From NCBI GenBank assembly GCA_005879535.1, contig VBKI01000070.1, forward strand, positions 105,847-169,846: DNA of 64,000 nucleotides, given 5' to 3'. Made by a program: the position numbers and the translations under genes. Under the pieces are notes generated by a model. It saw nothing but the letters and a program-made list of their open reading frames with translations. It made no database searches and was not told where the DNA came from. Positions 27,329-36,800 of the stretch are shown piece by piece (within the stretch, counting starts at the first letter, position 1; every line of letters starts with the position of its first letter). This stretch comes from Deltaproteobacteria bacterium. Its GTDB lineage: Bacteria; Myxococcota; Myxococcia; Myxococcales; 40CM-4-68-19.

Positions 27329-28543
27329 TCAGCGAGGACGTTGGCCCGCACGGCGGTTCTGGCCCGCTGGCAGCCAGCGGCCGAGATGAAGCCAACCCAT
27401 CTCGAACGGCGCGCCGCGGCGTTCGATCTTCGCGGTCGCCAACGCCGTCTCCTGCGCTTCCCCAGCGTCGACGTCGCGGACGATCACCGCAGCGTTCACG
27501 AGCGACCCGTTACCGCCCGGGTCCGATCGATTCGAGGGTCCTTCGAAGAGACGCCGCTCGGCACGGATGTCGACGGAGTATCCGGACGGAGTGCGCTTCC
27601 AGGAAGCCGACAACGCTGGCTGAACGCCATTTCCGGGAAAGAGTCGAGTCGTGCGCGTCTTTCCGCCGGGGAGAAGCTCGATCAAGACGCCGACCGTCGT
27701 CCTGGGGTCGGGCTCGAGCTTCGGAGCGAATCCGCTCGTCCAGGGATCGCCGCCACGATCCCACCAGAGCTCGACGCGGTCTCCGACTCTGCCCTTCTGC
27801 GACACGCTCGAAAGCTGGACGTCGTCGTCCTTGACGTCGATTCCGAACCGAAGCTGCGGCCCGCTGCTCCGCACCCGGACGACGAACGAAAGATCGTCCG
27901 GGTTGGACCACGAGGAGTCTCCTTCGATGACGTAGTCGGCGCGATCCACGACCGTCTCGACGAGGTGCGGGGGCGAGAATGCTCCGTGCGCGGGAGATGG
28001 GCCACCGTCGGGGTCAACGTACAGGTCGAGCCAATAGGCGGTGCTGGTTTCACCCCCGTCGGCCGGTCGAAGAATGCGATGCGACCGTGCGTTCCCCTTC
28101 TCGTAGGCCGTCCCCATCTCCACCTCGGCCTTCGTTGCCCGATCGACCACGGCGTAGGAGTCTCCGACCACGTGAAACGTCCCGGAGCGATACGCGAGGC
28201 TGATGCCGCGCGTCCATTCCTCACGGCTGCCTCCCCGTTCCCGCACATTCAGCATGCCGGGCACCGCGTCCACCTCCACCGAAAGGCCGAGAGCCCCGCC
28301 ACAACGCGGGCAACCGAGCAGCGGCACGTCGAGGGCGAGCGTTTGCGGCGATGAAGCGAGGACTACGACGACGTGCCGGGGCTCGTCGTCGCCGCGGCGG
28401 GTGACACAGCCCAGATCCGGACGGCCATCACCGTCGAGATCTGCCGGAGGCTGGGCACACGCGACGCGCTCGTCGTGAACGGCTTCTTCGAGCGAAACAG
28501 GCGCCGCCGCGAGGACGATGGCGAAAGCAAGTGCGCAGTGCAC
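27329..28543 (-). CDS. Secreted protein with CBM9-like segment, last gene of injection-module operon
   Basis: 404 residues from a GTG with GGGAG upstream. Leader MHCALAFAIVLAAAPVS. Near residue 35 an FG-GAP-like ADLDGDGRPDLGCV, and two Cys in LLGCPRCGG. The C-terminal half (VVDRADYVIEGDSS to ATAKIERRG) has the RVELWWD and sandwich pattern seen in CBM9-like domains. It lies 29 bp downstream of the GH19 hydrolase gene. A periplasmic protein in this position could protect the producer against the hydrolase, or could be a co-secreted sugar-binding protein. I do not recognise a named family. Confidence 0.6.
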   Translation of the reverse strand: MHCALAFAIVLAAAPVSLEEAVHDERVACAQPPADLDGDGRPDLGCVTRRGDDEPRHVVVVLASSPQTLALDVPLLGCPRCGGALGLSVEVDAVPGMLNVRERGGSREEWTRGISLAYRSGTFHVVGDSYAVVDRATKAEVEMGTAYEKGNARSHRILRPADGGETSTAYWLDLYVDPDGGPSPAHGAFSPPHLVETVVDRADYVIEGDSSWSNPDDLSFVVRVRSSGPQLRFGIDVKDDDVQLSSVSQKGRVGDRVELWWDRGGDPWTSGFAPKLEPDPRTTVGVLIELLPGGKTRTTRLFPGNGVQPALSASWKRTPSGYSVDIRAERRLFEGPSNRSDPGGNGSLVNAAVIVRDVDAGEAQETALATAKIERRGAPFEMGWLHLGRWLPAGQNRRAGQRPR

Positions 28544-28572
28544 GGAACCGCTCCCGCTGCGCGGCCGCCTGA

Positions 28573-31500
28573 TCAGTCGAGGAGGACGCGTTTGGCGTTG
28601 AAGAAGAACTCGATCCTCTGGTCGATCCCGTTATAGCCGCCGTTGATGACGAGCGTCACTGCCCGGACCGTGTCGACGTCCGCCTTGGTGGCGACATCGT
28701 TGAGGTCCCGCCATCCGCCACGCCGCCAGAACCACGCCGCAGCGTCGCAGGCGAGACGCAGGTCGGTCGCGAGCAGCTCCGGATTCGCCGTCAGATCGAC
28801 ACCGATGTAGGCGCCGTACACCGAGTAGTTGAGGCGCCCCGTGAGTTGGAGGAGTCCTCGTCCCTTGTAGCGTGCGCCATCGCCGGGTCGGATGTTGTGC
28901 AGATCGAAGCGGAAGTCGTACGCCTCGCCCACATGCGGACCTGCCGGGTGGCCTGACCACTTCCCCTCCTCGGTCGAGGAGAAGAACGCGCTCTCGTGTC
29001 CGATCTGCGAGAGGAAGTGCGCCTGCAAGAGCGGCGTCGTGATCCCGTACCGCTCCATCGCCTCGTTCAGGTGCGCGATCAGCGCGTCGATGTCCGCGCG
29101 CTTGGCCAGCGGCACGATCCGCTCCAGCTGGTCCGCGGTCACACCCGCCATTCCGCGGAGCTGCTTCAGGAACCCGAGCGGATGAAAGTGCCATATCGTC
29201 GGAGAAGCGGGCGCTGGTGTCACGCCGGCGAAAGCGTCGGTCCAGAACTGAAGCTTCTGGATGAAGTCGGTTTGCGCCTGGAGGTCTGCGCTGCTCATGT
29301 TCCAGGGCGGCTTCTTCAGTCGATCCCACTTCTTCAGCTTCTTGTCCGTCCCCGCGTCCCACTCGCTCGGATGCAGGCAGACCGTGTTCCGAAGTCGATC
29401 GCGCAGATTGGAATCGCGCAGAGCGTCGCGCATATCGCCCTCGATCCCCGCATTCCCTCCGGACCGGGCCTTTCCGGAAGCGTCCTTCTGGACGGCATCG
29501 AGCAGGATTTGAACGTCACAGAAGCCGTCCTCGCTGAAGAACTCCTCCCCGGCCTTCTTGCTCGCCTTCTCCTCCAGCAGTTGCCACGTCTCCCAATCGT
29601 AGAGGGATACGGCGCTGAGATTCGCGTGGCTGAAGGTGCGGGCGGTCGTGTCGAGGTGCAGATCCACCCAGCTGTTCGTCCCCGGCGCCGTCTCGGCCCA
29701 GAGGTGGCCGTCCTTGTCACGGCGGAGCGCGCTTGCCGCCGGCTTCTTGAACTCTTTCTTCGCCGTGACGGAACTGGCGTTTGTGTCGAAGAGGAAGGTC
29801 GTCTGGGGATCGTAGGTGAGCGTATCCGTGCGGGCTGACTTGATGGTGAACGTGCGCTGGAAGAGTCCGTTGCCGGCCGGAAGCGGTCCATCCAGATCCG
29901 CAGCCGGTACGAAGCCGTGGCACCGATCGCTGTCGAATGTGACGACGATTTCGATGCTCGTGAAGGCGTCCTTGCTGCCGAGGCGCTTGACCGCGTCGCC
30001 GGCGCGAGCGTGCACGCGGATGCGGTCGGGCGGATCCTTCGGAGGATCTTTCAGGACGAATGGGACCGGATCGATGAGCTCGCGGGTTGCTCCGCTGTTC
30101 TTTCCCAGCTCTTCTTTCGGCCACCAGCCGCTCTTGCCGTGGAGCTCGACGTGCTGGTACGTGACGCCGTCCGAGACGCAGTCTCCCAGTACATTCAGGA
30201 CGTCGCCAGGGCCGCCGTGGATGGACACCTGCGCGGGCGCGACCGGAATGACGAAGTCGAGATCCTTCTCGAGCCGGTAGTGATCCGGAGCGGCGTTGGT
30301 GGCATCGTCGATGATGCTGTAGCGCTGCCACCCTTGCGCGGTCTTTCCATCGACCCCTACGCATTCCCAGCGTTCCTTGGCCACGTAGGTGTCGCCCAGC
30401 CACTCCAGGGAATCGCGCGCCGCCGCGGCGATCGGCAGTTTCTTGAAGTCACCCTTTTCGATCTGGGTGAGGCTTCGCGGCAGATCCGTTCGCGTCACTG
30501 GCGCCTTGTTGAGGAGATCCGGCAAGGGAGCCGTGAGGACGTACCGGTTCTTCGATGCCGATCCGAGCTCGGCAGCGCGTGCCCAGGCGCTGACCTCGCC
30601 GCCGGTGACGTCGCGGAAGCCGACGTGCACCCAGCTTTCCGACGCATCCTGCACCACGGCGAGATCCGCAACTTCAGTCGCGGCAGGAAGCACTTCATGG
30701 GCAGCTGCCGTGAGCGCCTCATCGAGATTCTTCGGGACGACTTTCAGCAGGCGTGCCTCCCCACCGAGCTTGGCGACCTTCCTGACCGCGTCCGTGGAGG
30801 CGATTCGCTCACTGGGGACCCACCCCTCGAGCGAACGATGCTTCACTTTGCGGAACGTCTGCGAAACCTTCTGCTCGGCGTGGCGCCGCACCCACGTGCT
30901 TGCCGGCAGTGGGATCCGCTGGGCGGGGTCGCCATCCCACGCTGAGAACCACGAGGTGGGCGTTGCCGCGATGGAGAGCACGACGTCCTTCGGCGGTCGA
31001 TGCGCGTCTTTGTAGAAGTCGCCGAGCGCGTGCTCCCGCGCCCACCCTTTTGTCACGGTCGCCGCCGGCGCCGCCGCCTGGTAGCTGACGAGCTTGAACG
31101 TCTCGGGCACGTCGTGGCGGCCCCGCGACGTCACGTAGTCGTCCTGGCTGGCACCAAGCGCGATCTTGGCGAGCTTCGATTCGTCGCACCAGCAGGTTGC
31201 TGGATGGTCCGTGTAGAACGGATCGAGCGCCCGCGTCAGCGTGTAGCCATTGGCGCAGAAGTGCCCGAGCTCGCTCGTGCGCTTCCAACCTTGCACGACG
31301 TGGCGCCAGCACTTCACATGATCCGAGCCTTCGTACCGCTCGGAGATCCGCAGCAGAGCTCCTTTCGGCAGGTCCACGGGAATCTTCGCGTTCTTCGACT
31401 CGGGAAGCAGCTCGCACTTCTTCGGTTGCGCTCCCGGTGCGAGGCGGTACGTCGCGTCCGTGAACCAATGCTCGTTGTTGGGATTGGAGAGAAACCCGTG

Positions 31501-32736
31501 CGTATCGGCGAAGATCTCGAAGTGCACGAGGTTGGTGGGACCGATCGGCGGTGCTCCCGCCGCCGCCTTCGTATCGCGAAGGTAGACTCCTGCCCAACCG
31601 AGCACGTCTCCTCTGGAGATCTTCACCGGCCTCTTCGGCTGGACGACCTTGCCCCACGCATCCGGCTCGGTGAGGGCCCAGTCATCCTCGAAAGTGGACC
31701 TGTCGACGGGAGCGAAACCACCCTCCGCGATCTCGTGGTAGGCGGTCCTGGCCTCGAACCGGACCTTGAACGGGTCCTTGAAGCGAGCGGTGGTGCCCTT
31801 CGGCAGAATCCCGATCACGGGCGACGTCGCTTTCCCTTCTGCGCGGATGACGACGCCACGCTTGTCGGGCCCGGGATCGTCGACCTCGACCTTCACCCGC
31901 CGCTCGATTGCGGTCGCGACGCCGTCCAGGAGCACGAAGCCGTGCAGATCGCCGTGATTGACCCCTCGCGCCTTGCTGCGCTTCGCGTGTTTCTTCCAGG
32001 CGGCCGCTGTCGGGATCGCCACGTCGATCTCGAAAATCGTTCCCGCCGGGATCTCTCCCTCCAACTTGGACGGATCCGTCGCCGAGAGCACCTTGACCGC
32101 CGCCGTGGAGAGGAACCGCGTGCAGTCCGGTTCCGCCGACGACGTCGCATCGTCGATCTTGAGCCAACCCTCGAGCGCCTGCCACTTCACTTTGGCAAAG
32201 CCGTGCGCCGTCTTCGCCCAATGGCCCTCCGGCGGCGCTTCTCCGGTGAGCACGATCCTCGCGTCCCGCGGCACGACTCCCACCGACGAGGCCGCTCCTG
32301 CATCGCCCGCAAGGCGGAGGCCTTTCCCGGAGCCGGACGTCTTCACTTTTTCCGGCCGCCTCGCGCGGAGGAAGACAGGCGGCTCCCGAGTCGGATCATC
32401 GCGGTATGGTTGCCAAGGAATCAGGTGCATGGCCAACGACCAGAACCCGATCTTCTGCCCCAGCGGAGTGGCCGTCTCGTGGTGCAAGAGCGCGAACCCC
32501 GCCGAGAACTCGTACTTCCCGTCAGGAAGATCGACCGTCTGCAACTGCTTGTCGATTCGATATGCGATGAGCGTTCCGTCGCGCACAGCGACGACTGGCT
32601 TCACGGTGTGAAGGTGGAGTCCCCCGTGCCAAAAGCGGTTCTTCCCAATTGGAAAAAACCCTTCGGTATCCGTCTCGCTGGCGCTCGCGAGCTTGTCGAG
32701 GTCCTTCTCGTCCTTGATTGGCGTATCAGCATCCAC
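28573..32736 (-). CDS. Giant GH19 lysozyme/chitinase-type hydrolase with SH3-like repeats; candidate type VI-like effector
   Basis: 1387 residues from a GTG with GGGGGA just upstream, and no signal peptide. Residues about 15-110 resemble a degenerate M23/LytM fold (NRFWHGGLHLHT, PVVAVRDGTLIAYR, GFALLHHET). About 110-1130 is a series of SH3-like segments (VKWQALEGWLKID, FRKVKHRSLEGWVPSE, YQHVELHGKSGWWPKEE). The last 220 residues are a GH19 domain: AHFLSQIGHESAFF with the catalytic Glu, YKGRGLLQLTGRLNYSVYG, AAAWFWRRGGW, INGGYNG. GH19 enzymes cleave chitin or peptidoglycan. Lack of a leader plus linkage to VgrG and PAAR points to delivery by a contractile system. Confidence 0.8.
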   Translation of the reverse strand: MDADTPIKDEKDLDKLASASETDTEGFFPIGKNRFWHGGLHLHTVKPVVAVRDGTLIAYRIDKQLQTVDLPDGKYEFSAGFALLHHETATPLGQKIGFWSLAMHLIPWQPYRDDPTREPPVFLRARRPEKVKTSGSGKGLRLAGDAGAASSVGVVPRDARIVLTGEAPPEGHWAKTAHGFAKVKWQALEGWLKIDDATSSAEPDCTRFLSTAAVKVLSATDPSKLEGEIPAGTIFEIDVAIPTAAAWKKHAKRSKARGVNHGDLHGFVLLDGVATAIERRVKVEVDDPGPDKRGVVIRAEGKATSPVIGILPKGTTARFKDPFKVRFEARTAYHEIAEGGFAPVDRSTFEDDWALTEPDAWGKVVQPKRPVKISRGDVLGWAGVYLRDTKAAAGAPPIGPTNLVHFEIFADTHGFLSNPNNEHWFTDATYRLAPGAQPKKCELLPESKNAKIPVDLPKGALLRISERYEGSDHVKCWRHVVQGWKRTSELGHFCANGYTLTRALDPFYTDHPATCWCDESKLAKIALGASQDDYVTSRGRHDVPETFKLVSYQAAAPAATVTKGWAREHALGDFYKDAHRPPKDVVLSIAATPTSWFSAWDGDPAQRIPLPASTWVRRHAEQKVSQTFRKVKHRSLEGWVPSERIASTDAVRKVAKLGGEARLLKVVPKNLDEALTAAAHEVLPAATEVADLAVVQDASESWVHVGFRDVTGGEVSAWARAAELGSASKNRYVLTAPLPDLLNKAPVTRTDLPRSLTQIEKGDFKKLPIAAAARDSLEWLGDTYVAKERWECVGVDGKTAQGWQRYSIIDDATNAAPDHYRLEKDLDFVIPVAPAQVSIHGGPGDVLNVLGDCVSDGVTYQHVELHGKSGWWPKEELGKNSGATRELIDPVPFVLKDPPKDPPDRIRVHARAGDAVKRLGSKDAFTSIEIVVTFDSDRCHGFVPAADLDGPLPAGNGLFQRTFTIKSARTDTLTYDPQTTFLFDTNASSVTAKKEFKKPAASALRRDKDGHLWAETAPGTNSWVDLHLDTTARTFSHANLSAVSLYDWETWQLLEEKASKKAGEEFFSEDGFCDVQILLDAVQKDASGKARSGGNAGIEGDMRDALRDSNLRDRLRNTVCLHPSEWDAGTDKKLKKWDRLKKPPWNMSSADLQAQTDFIQKLQFWTDAFAGVTPAPASPTIWHFHPLGFLKQLRGMAGVTADQLERIVPLAKRADIDALIAHLNEAMERYGITTPLLQAHFLSQIGHESAFFSSTEEGKWSGHPAGPHVGEAYDFRFDLHNIRPGDGARYKGRGLLQLTGRLNYSVYGAYIGVDLTANPELLATDLRLACDAAAWFWRRGGWRDLNDVATKADVDTVRAVTLVINGGYNGIDQRIEFFFNAKRVLLD

Positions 32737-32784
32737 GACTTCCCCCGATGGACTGTGACATCGCGGTCACGTCCGCCGTGACGC

Positions 32785-33789
32785 TCACTTGATGCGGATC
32801 CACTCGAGCAGCGGCGAGGCATCGACATCGGTCCCCTGGCGGCGCAGGAACGCCTCCACCGCGTTGCGCTCCGGCTCGCGATTCTCGAACACCCTGGATG
32901 CCGGCTGCGGCGGCAGGCCGCTCGTGATCCCCAGCAGATTTGGAAGGTACGTTCCGATCAGGTTCTCGTGGAGGTCGGCGGCGTCCGGCATCAGCAGCAC
33001 CCGCCACATGGTCAGCGCGAGGCGCTGCCCGCGCGTTGGCGTCTCGTCTCCACGCAGTGAGACCAGGTTGTACGCGCCATCGATGAGCGCCTGCCGCGTC
33101 TTCGGCGTCAGTTCCTTGCGCTCGGAAAATTCCGCCAGCGAATCGAAGGCGGGCTGCGAAGCCATCGTTTCATCCGCGTACTGCTCCCACAGGAACTCGG
33201 CGAAGATCGGATCGAGCCTCCCCGTGACCGGCGCGGCGAGATCGAGCGTCTGTTTCAACGGAAGATCCCGGACCAGTGTTTGCGCCGCGATGCGCAGTCC
33301 CGGCAGCACCTGCTCCGCCGGCACCACCAGCTTGCAGGCAGGTTCTTCCAGCACGCGCTCCGCGCGCCGGGATGCGCTGTCCGAGAACGTCACCAGTTCC
33401 GCGCCCGGGTCGAGCGGGACCCGCGACCAGCTTCCCTGCAGCGGCTGCATCATCAACTCGCCGTCGTAATCGGTCTGTTCGACGATGACGTCCACCGGTC
33501 CGTCGGGCGCCGGATCGACCTTTCCACGGAGCGTTTCCGCGAGCGCTATCGACAACTGCACCTTCCGCGACTTCAGGCCGGGCTTGAAGGGCACCCACGG
33601 ACCCGGCTTGGCGGCAACGACCTTCACCAGCAGGATGTGGCTCGAGCGCACGACGACCGATCGCGACGTCGACTGCGTCATGGCGCGATCACCACTTGGA
33701 AGACTCGATCTGCGCGCTGGCCGTGCGCAAGCCACGAATCCCAACGCAAGAACGGTGACCACGACCGGCGTGAACCGCGCTGGAGGCAT
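32785..33789 (-). CDS. Lipoprotein between VgrG and hydrolase; candidate immunity or accessory protein
   Basis: 334 residues. MPPARFTPVVVTVLALGFVAC is a lipoprotein leader with lipobox FVAC (Cys21). No known domain is visible; residues 40-150 are beta-rich (VVVRSSHILLVKVV), and the remainder helical. It lies 18 bp after the VgrG-like gene and 48 bp before the GH19 hydrolase. Immunity proteins against periplasmic peptidoglycan effectors are typically exported and adjacent to the effector, which this fits, but usually they are smaller. The function is inferred only. Confidence 0.55.
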   Translation of the reverse strand: MPPARFTPVVVTVLALGFVACARPARRSSLPSGDRAMTQSTSRSVVVRSSHILLVKVVAAKPGPWVPFKPGLKSRKVQLSIALAETLRGKVDPAPDGPVDVIVEQTDYDGELMMQPLQGSWSRVPLDPGAELVTFSDSASRRAERVLEEPACKLVVPAEQVLPGLRIAAQTLVRDLPLKQTLDLAAPVTGRLDPIFAEFLWEQYADETMASQPAFDSLAEFSERKELTPKTRQALIDGAYNLVSLRGDETPTRGQRLALTMWRVLLMPDAADLHENLIGTYLPNLLGITSGLPPQPASRVFENREPERNAVEAFLRRQGTDVDASPLLEWIRIK

Positions 33790-33807
33790 CTGTCGCGTTC
33801 GATTCTC

Positions 33808-36800
33808 TCAAGTGCGGGCATCGACGGCATACCAGGCGAGGGCGAATGGACTGCGCGTTTCCAGGCCGAACCCGTCCACGGCGACGGCGCGACCGTTGGG
33901 CGCGGACTTGTCCTTGGTGACGGTGATCTTTGCCGCCGTGGCGATCGTGCCGACGCCCGTCGTCGCGTGGAAGTTGATCTCGAAGTCCGGCGTCCAGGTG
34001 CATTTGTATACGGAGACGTACAATCGGTTCGCGACTCCGTTCGCCGTGGGATCTGGCTTGGCGTCCGTGTTGGTCCAGAAGCAAAGGTCCGTGCGGAAAC
34101 CGAGGTTGAACCGGAAGTGCGCCAGCGTGCCGCCGGCGCTGATGTGTCCGCGGCGGCAGCCGATTCCCGGCGCGTCCCACATCTCTCGCTGCCAGCGTTG
34201 TCCGATGGGGCGTGCTGTCGGCGCCGGATAGCCGCCGCCGTGATTGCCGGTTGTGCCTCCCTGGAAGCCGGTCGAACCCACGGCCGAGTCTCCTCCGGTT
34301 CCCTCGCCCCCGAACGGCGACACGTCCAGAATGAACGATGCGTCGACAACCGGAGCGGTTTTGACGCACATCGCGGCGTCCGCCGCGCTGACGGGCGCCT
34401 CGGTGGCACCGATGTAATGATACTTCCCGTAATGCGTGTTGTCGGGCAGGTGCGAGATGAACGCGTACTTGTGGTTTCTCGCAGGAGGAGTCACGCCGCC
34501 GACGGGCGGCAGGTTGTACGCAGAGCTGATGTTGTTCAGGAAGATGTGCTGGATCCAACCGCCGAAGACCTTGTCCAGGCCGCGCTTCCCGTCCTGCCCT
34601 CCGCCAATCACGTCGACCTTCGCGTCGGCGTGCCAGCCGCTGTTCGCTCCGGTCCACGCGCCCCCGCCCGACGACGACGTCGTGAAGCCCGCGAAGTTCG
34701 CGGCGGTCTGCCCGGCCGCGGGGGACGGGCTGCAGTTGACCTTCTGACCCTTGCTGTCGTTGCTGACCCCCTGCACCCGGACCAGCACGAGGTTCATCAT
34801 GATGAACGGCTCACGGTCGATCCTCGTGCCGTCCTTGGCCATGAACTCGAACGTCTTGCCTTCGTTGCAGTTCACGAAGGGGCAGATGTGGAAGCTGCCC
34901 ACCGCGCCGGCGAGGAGCGTGTTCGTGAGCCCTTCGGCGTCGCTGCCCAGGGTGGGAGCCTCGGGATTGTCCTTGAGCGCGATCACGTCCTTGTGATCGC
35001 CGTCGGGCGCGGGCCGGCGGTCGCGGATGACGGCCCAGCGCACCGGAACGCCGGCGGGATCGATCGCGACCGACAGCTTGATCCGGTCCTTGTCGAGAAT
35101 CGAGTTCTCGAGCAGCACGATGGGCTTGTTGACGGCATAGTCCTCGTTGAAGTCGTTCGCCGCCGGCGTCGGATCGGCGATCTTCCAGGCGTGGCGATTG
35201 ACCGGCGAGTTGCCGGCGCGATTCGTGATCGCGGGCGTGGACGGAATGTCCGCAGTCAGCTTCTTGAACTTGACCACCGTGATGAGAACGGTGTCGGCAT
35301 TGGTCGGGTTGTCGTCCTTGAGGTGGATCCACAGCGACACGTCGCGCAACGCGCCGCTCACCGTCTTGCCCTGCACCCAGAGCTTCTTGTCCTCGTTCTT
35401 CTTCGTCGCATCCTTCGGATCGAACCCGATCTCGTGAGGCACGGCGGTGGCCGCCTCGCCGCCCGTCTTCAACTCGTTGGGGAACAGCTCGATCCTCGCG
35501 GTGTTGTTCCCCTCGAGCACGAGCGTTCCCTTGAACTTCTCCGGTTTCACCTTCCGCACGACGAGGAGCGCGCGGCCGTGGTGGGCGCCCGTGTCCTGTT
35601 CGTGGACGAAGCGCCCGACCTTGACCTTGTTCTCCGCCGACATCGCGTCGGGATCGGCGTCCGCCTTCTTCCGGCTCTGGCAGATGTCGAGCTGGATCTG
35701 CACGGCGGTCGCGACGACGTGGTCGGCGTCGTCTTCGACACCCTTGAGGGCGAGGATGAAGCCGGCGTCCAGCATGTCCACGCTGGGCGCCTTGCCCTCG
35801 GCCCACAGAGTCCTGTCGCCCTTGGCCGGGATCTTGCTCGCATCCGCGATCGTGTACGGAAGCGCCGCCTTTTCGCCCTGGGTCGGCTTTTCGTTCGTGA
35901 ACGCGGTGACGCCGCCCTTCGCGGAGATCACGAGGCTGCCCGAGAACGCCGCCGGCTTCACCTGCCGGACGATGAGCTGCGCGCGCTCGAAGTGACCCGC
36001 AGCGTCCTGCACGAGAAGATTCCGGCCGACCGCGATCTTGTCGTCCTGCGACAGCGGCGGCGGATCGCCGGCCGGTGACGGCCGCCCCTTGCAGATGTCG
36101 AGCGTGACCTCGACCGAGGTCGCCTTGCAGACGGCATCGGGGCCGATGGTCTTCGATCCTCCAGCGAGCTTGAGCGTGAGCTTCACGTCGTCGAGCGCGG
36201 CGCTGGGCTTTGCCCCCTCGGCGTAGAGTGCGACGCCGCCGCTGAGCTGCGACCCCTTGAAGACGTTGTCCTTGCCGTCGAACTTGATCTCGTCGTCCTT
36301 GTCGGCGCTCTTGAAAAACTTGATGCTGTCGTTCGAGCGCGTGAACGTGCCGCTGCCCGCTGCCTCGAAGGACTCGCTCGTGGAGAGGACGACCTTTTGC
36401 CGCTTGGGCTTCGTGTACGGCTTCGTCGCTCCCGTCGAATCCTTGAAGAACTTCTTCACCACGACGTCGAGTTTCGCAGGAGTGATGACCGGATCGACCT
36501 TCGCCTTTGGAGCAGGCTTCGGAGCGGACTGCGGCGCCGGCGCGGCCAGCGCGGCAGGAGGTGCAGCCGCGCCAGGTTGCGCCGGTGCGCTCTGCGGCTG
36601 CTGGGGCGGCGGAGCTTGTTGCGCCTGCGCGGGCGGCGGCGGCGTCGAAATCCGCACGGCCTTCAGGCTCACCAGGTAGCCGTGCTTGCTGAAGCGATGC
36701 CGCGCCCGATCCACGCGGTAGATGCCGTCGATCTGCGTCCCCACCTTCTGCAGCTCGACCTGGACCTCGGGCCGCAGGCGCGGGTCGCCGATCAACTCCA

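Noticed and set aside
32789-36078. Long plus-strand ORFs antisense to the lipoprotein and VgrG-like genes (up to 932 residues)
   Set aside because: Arg/Asp/His-rich composition without domain motifs, typical of antisense frames in GC-rich DNA.
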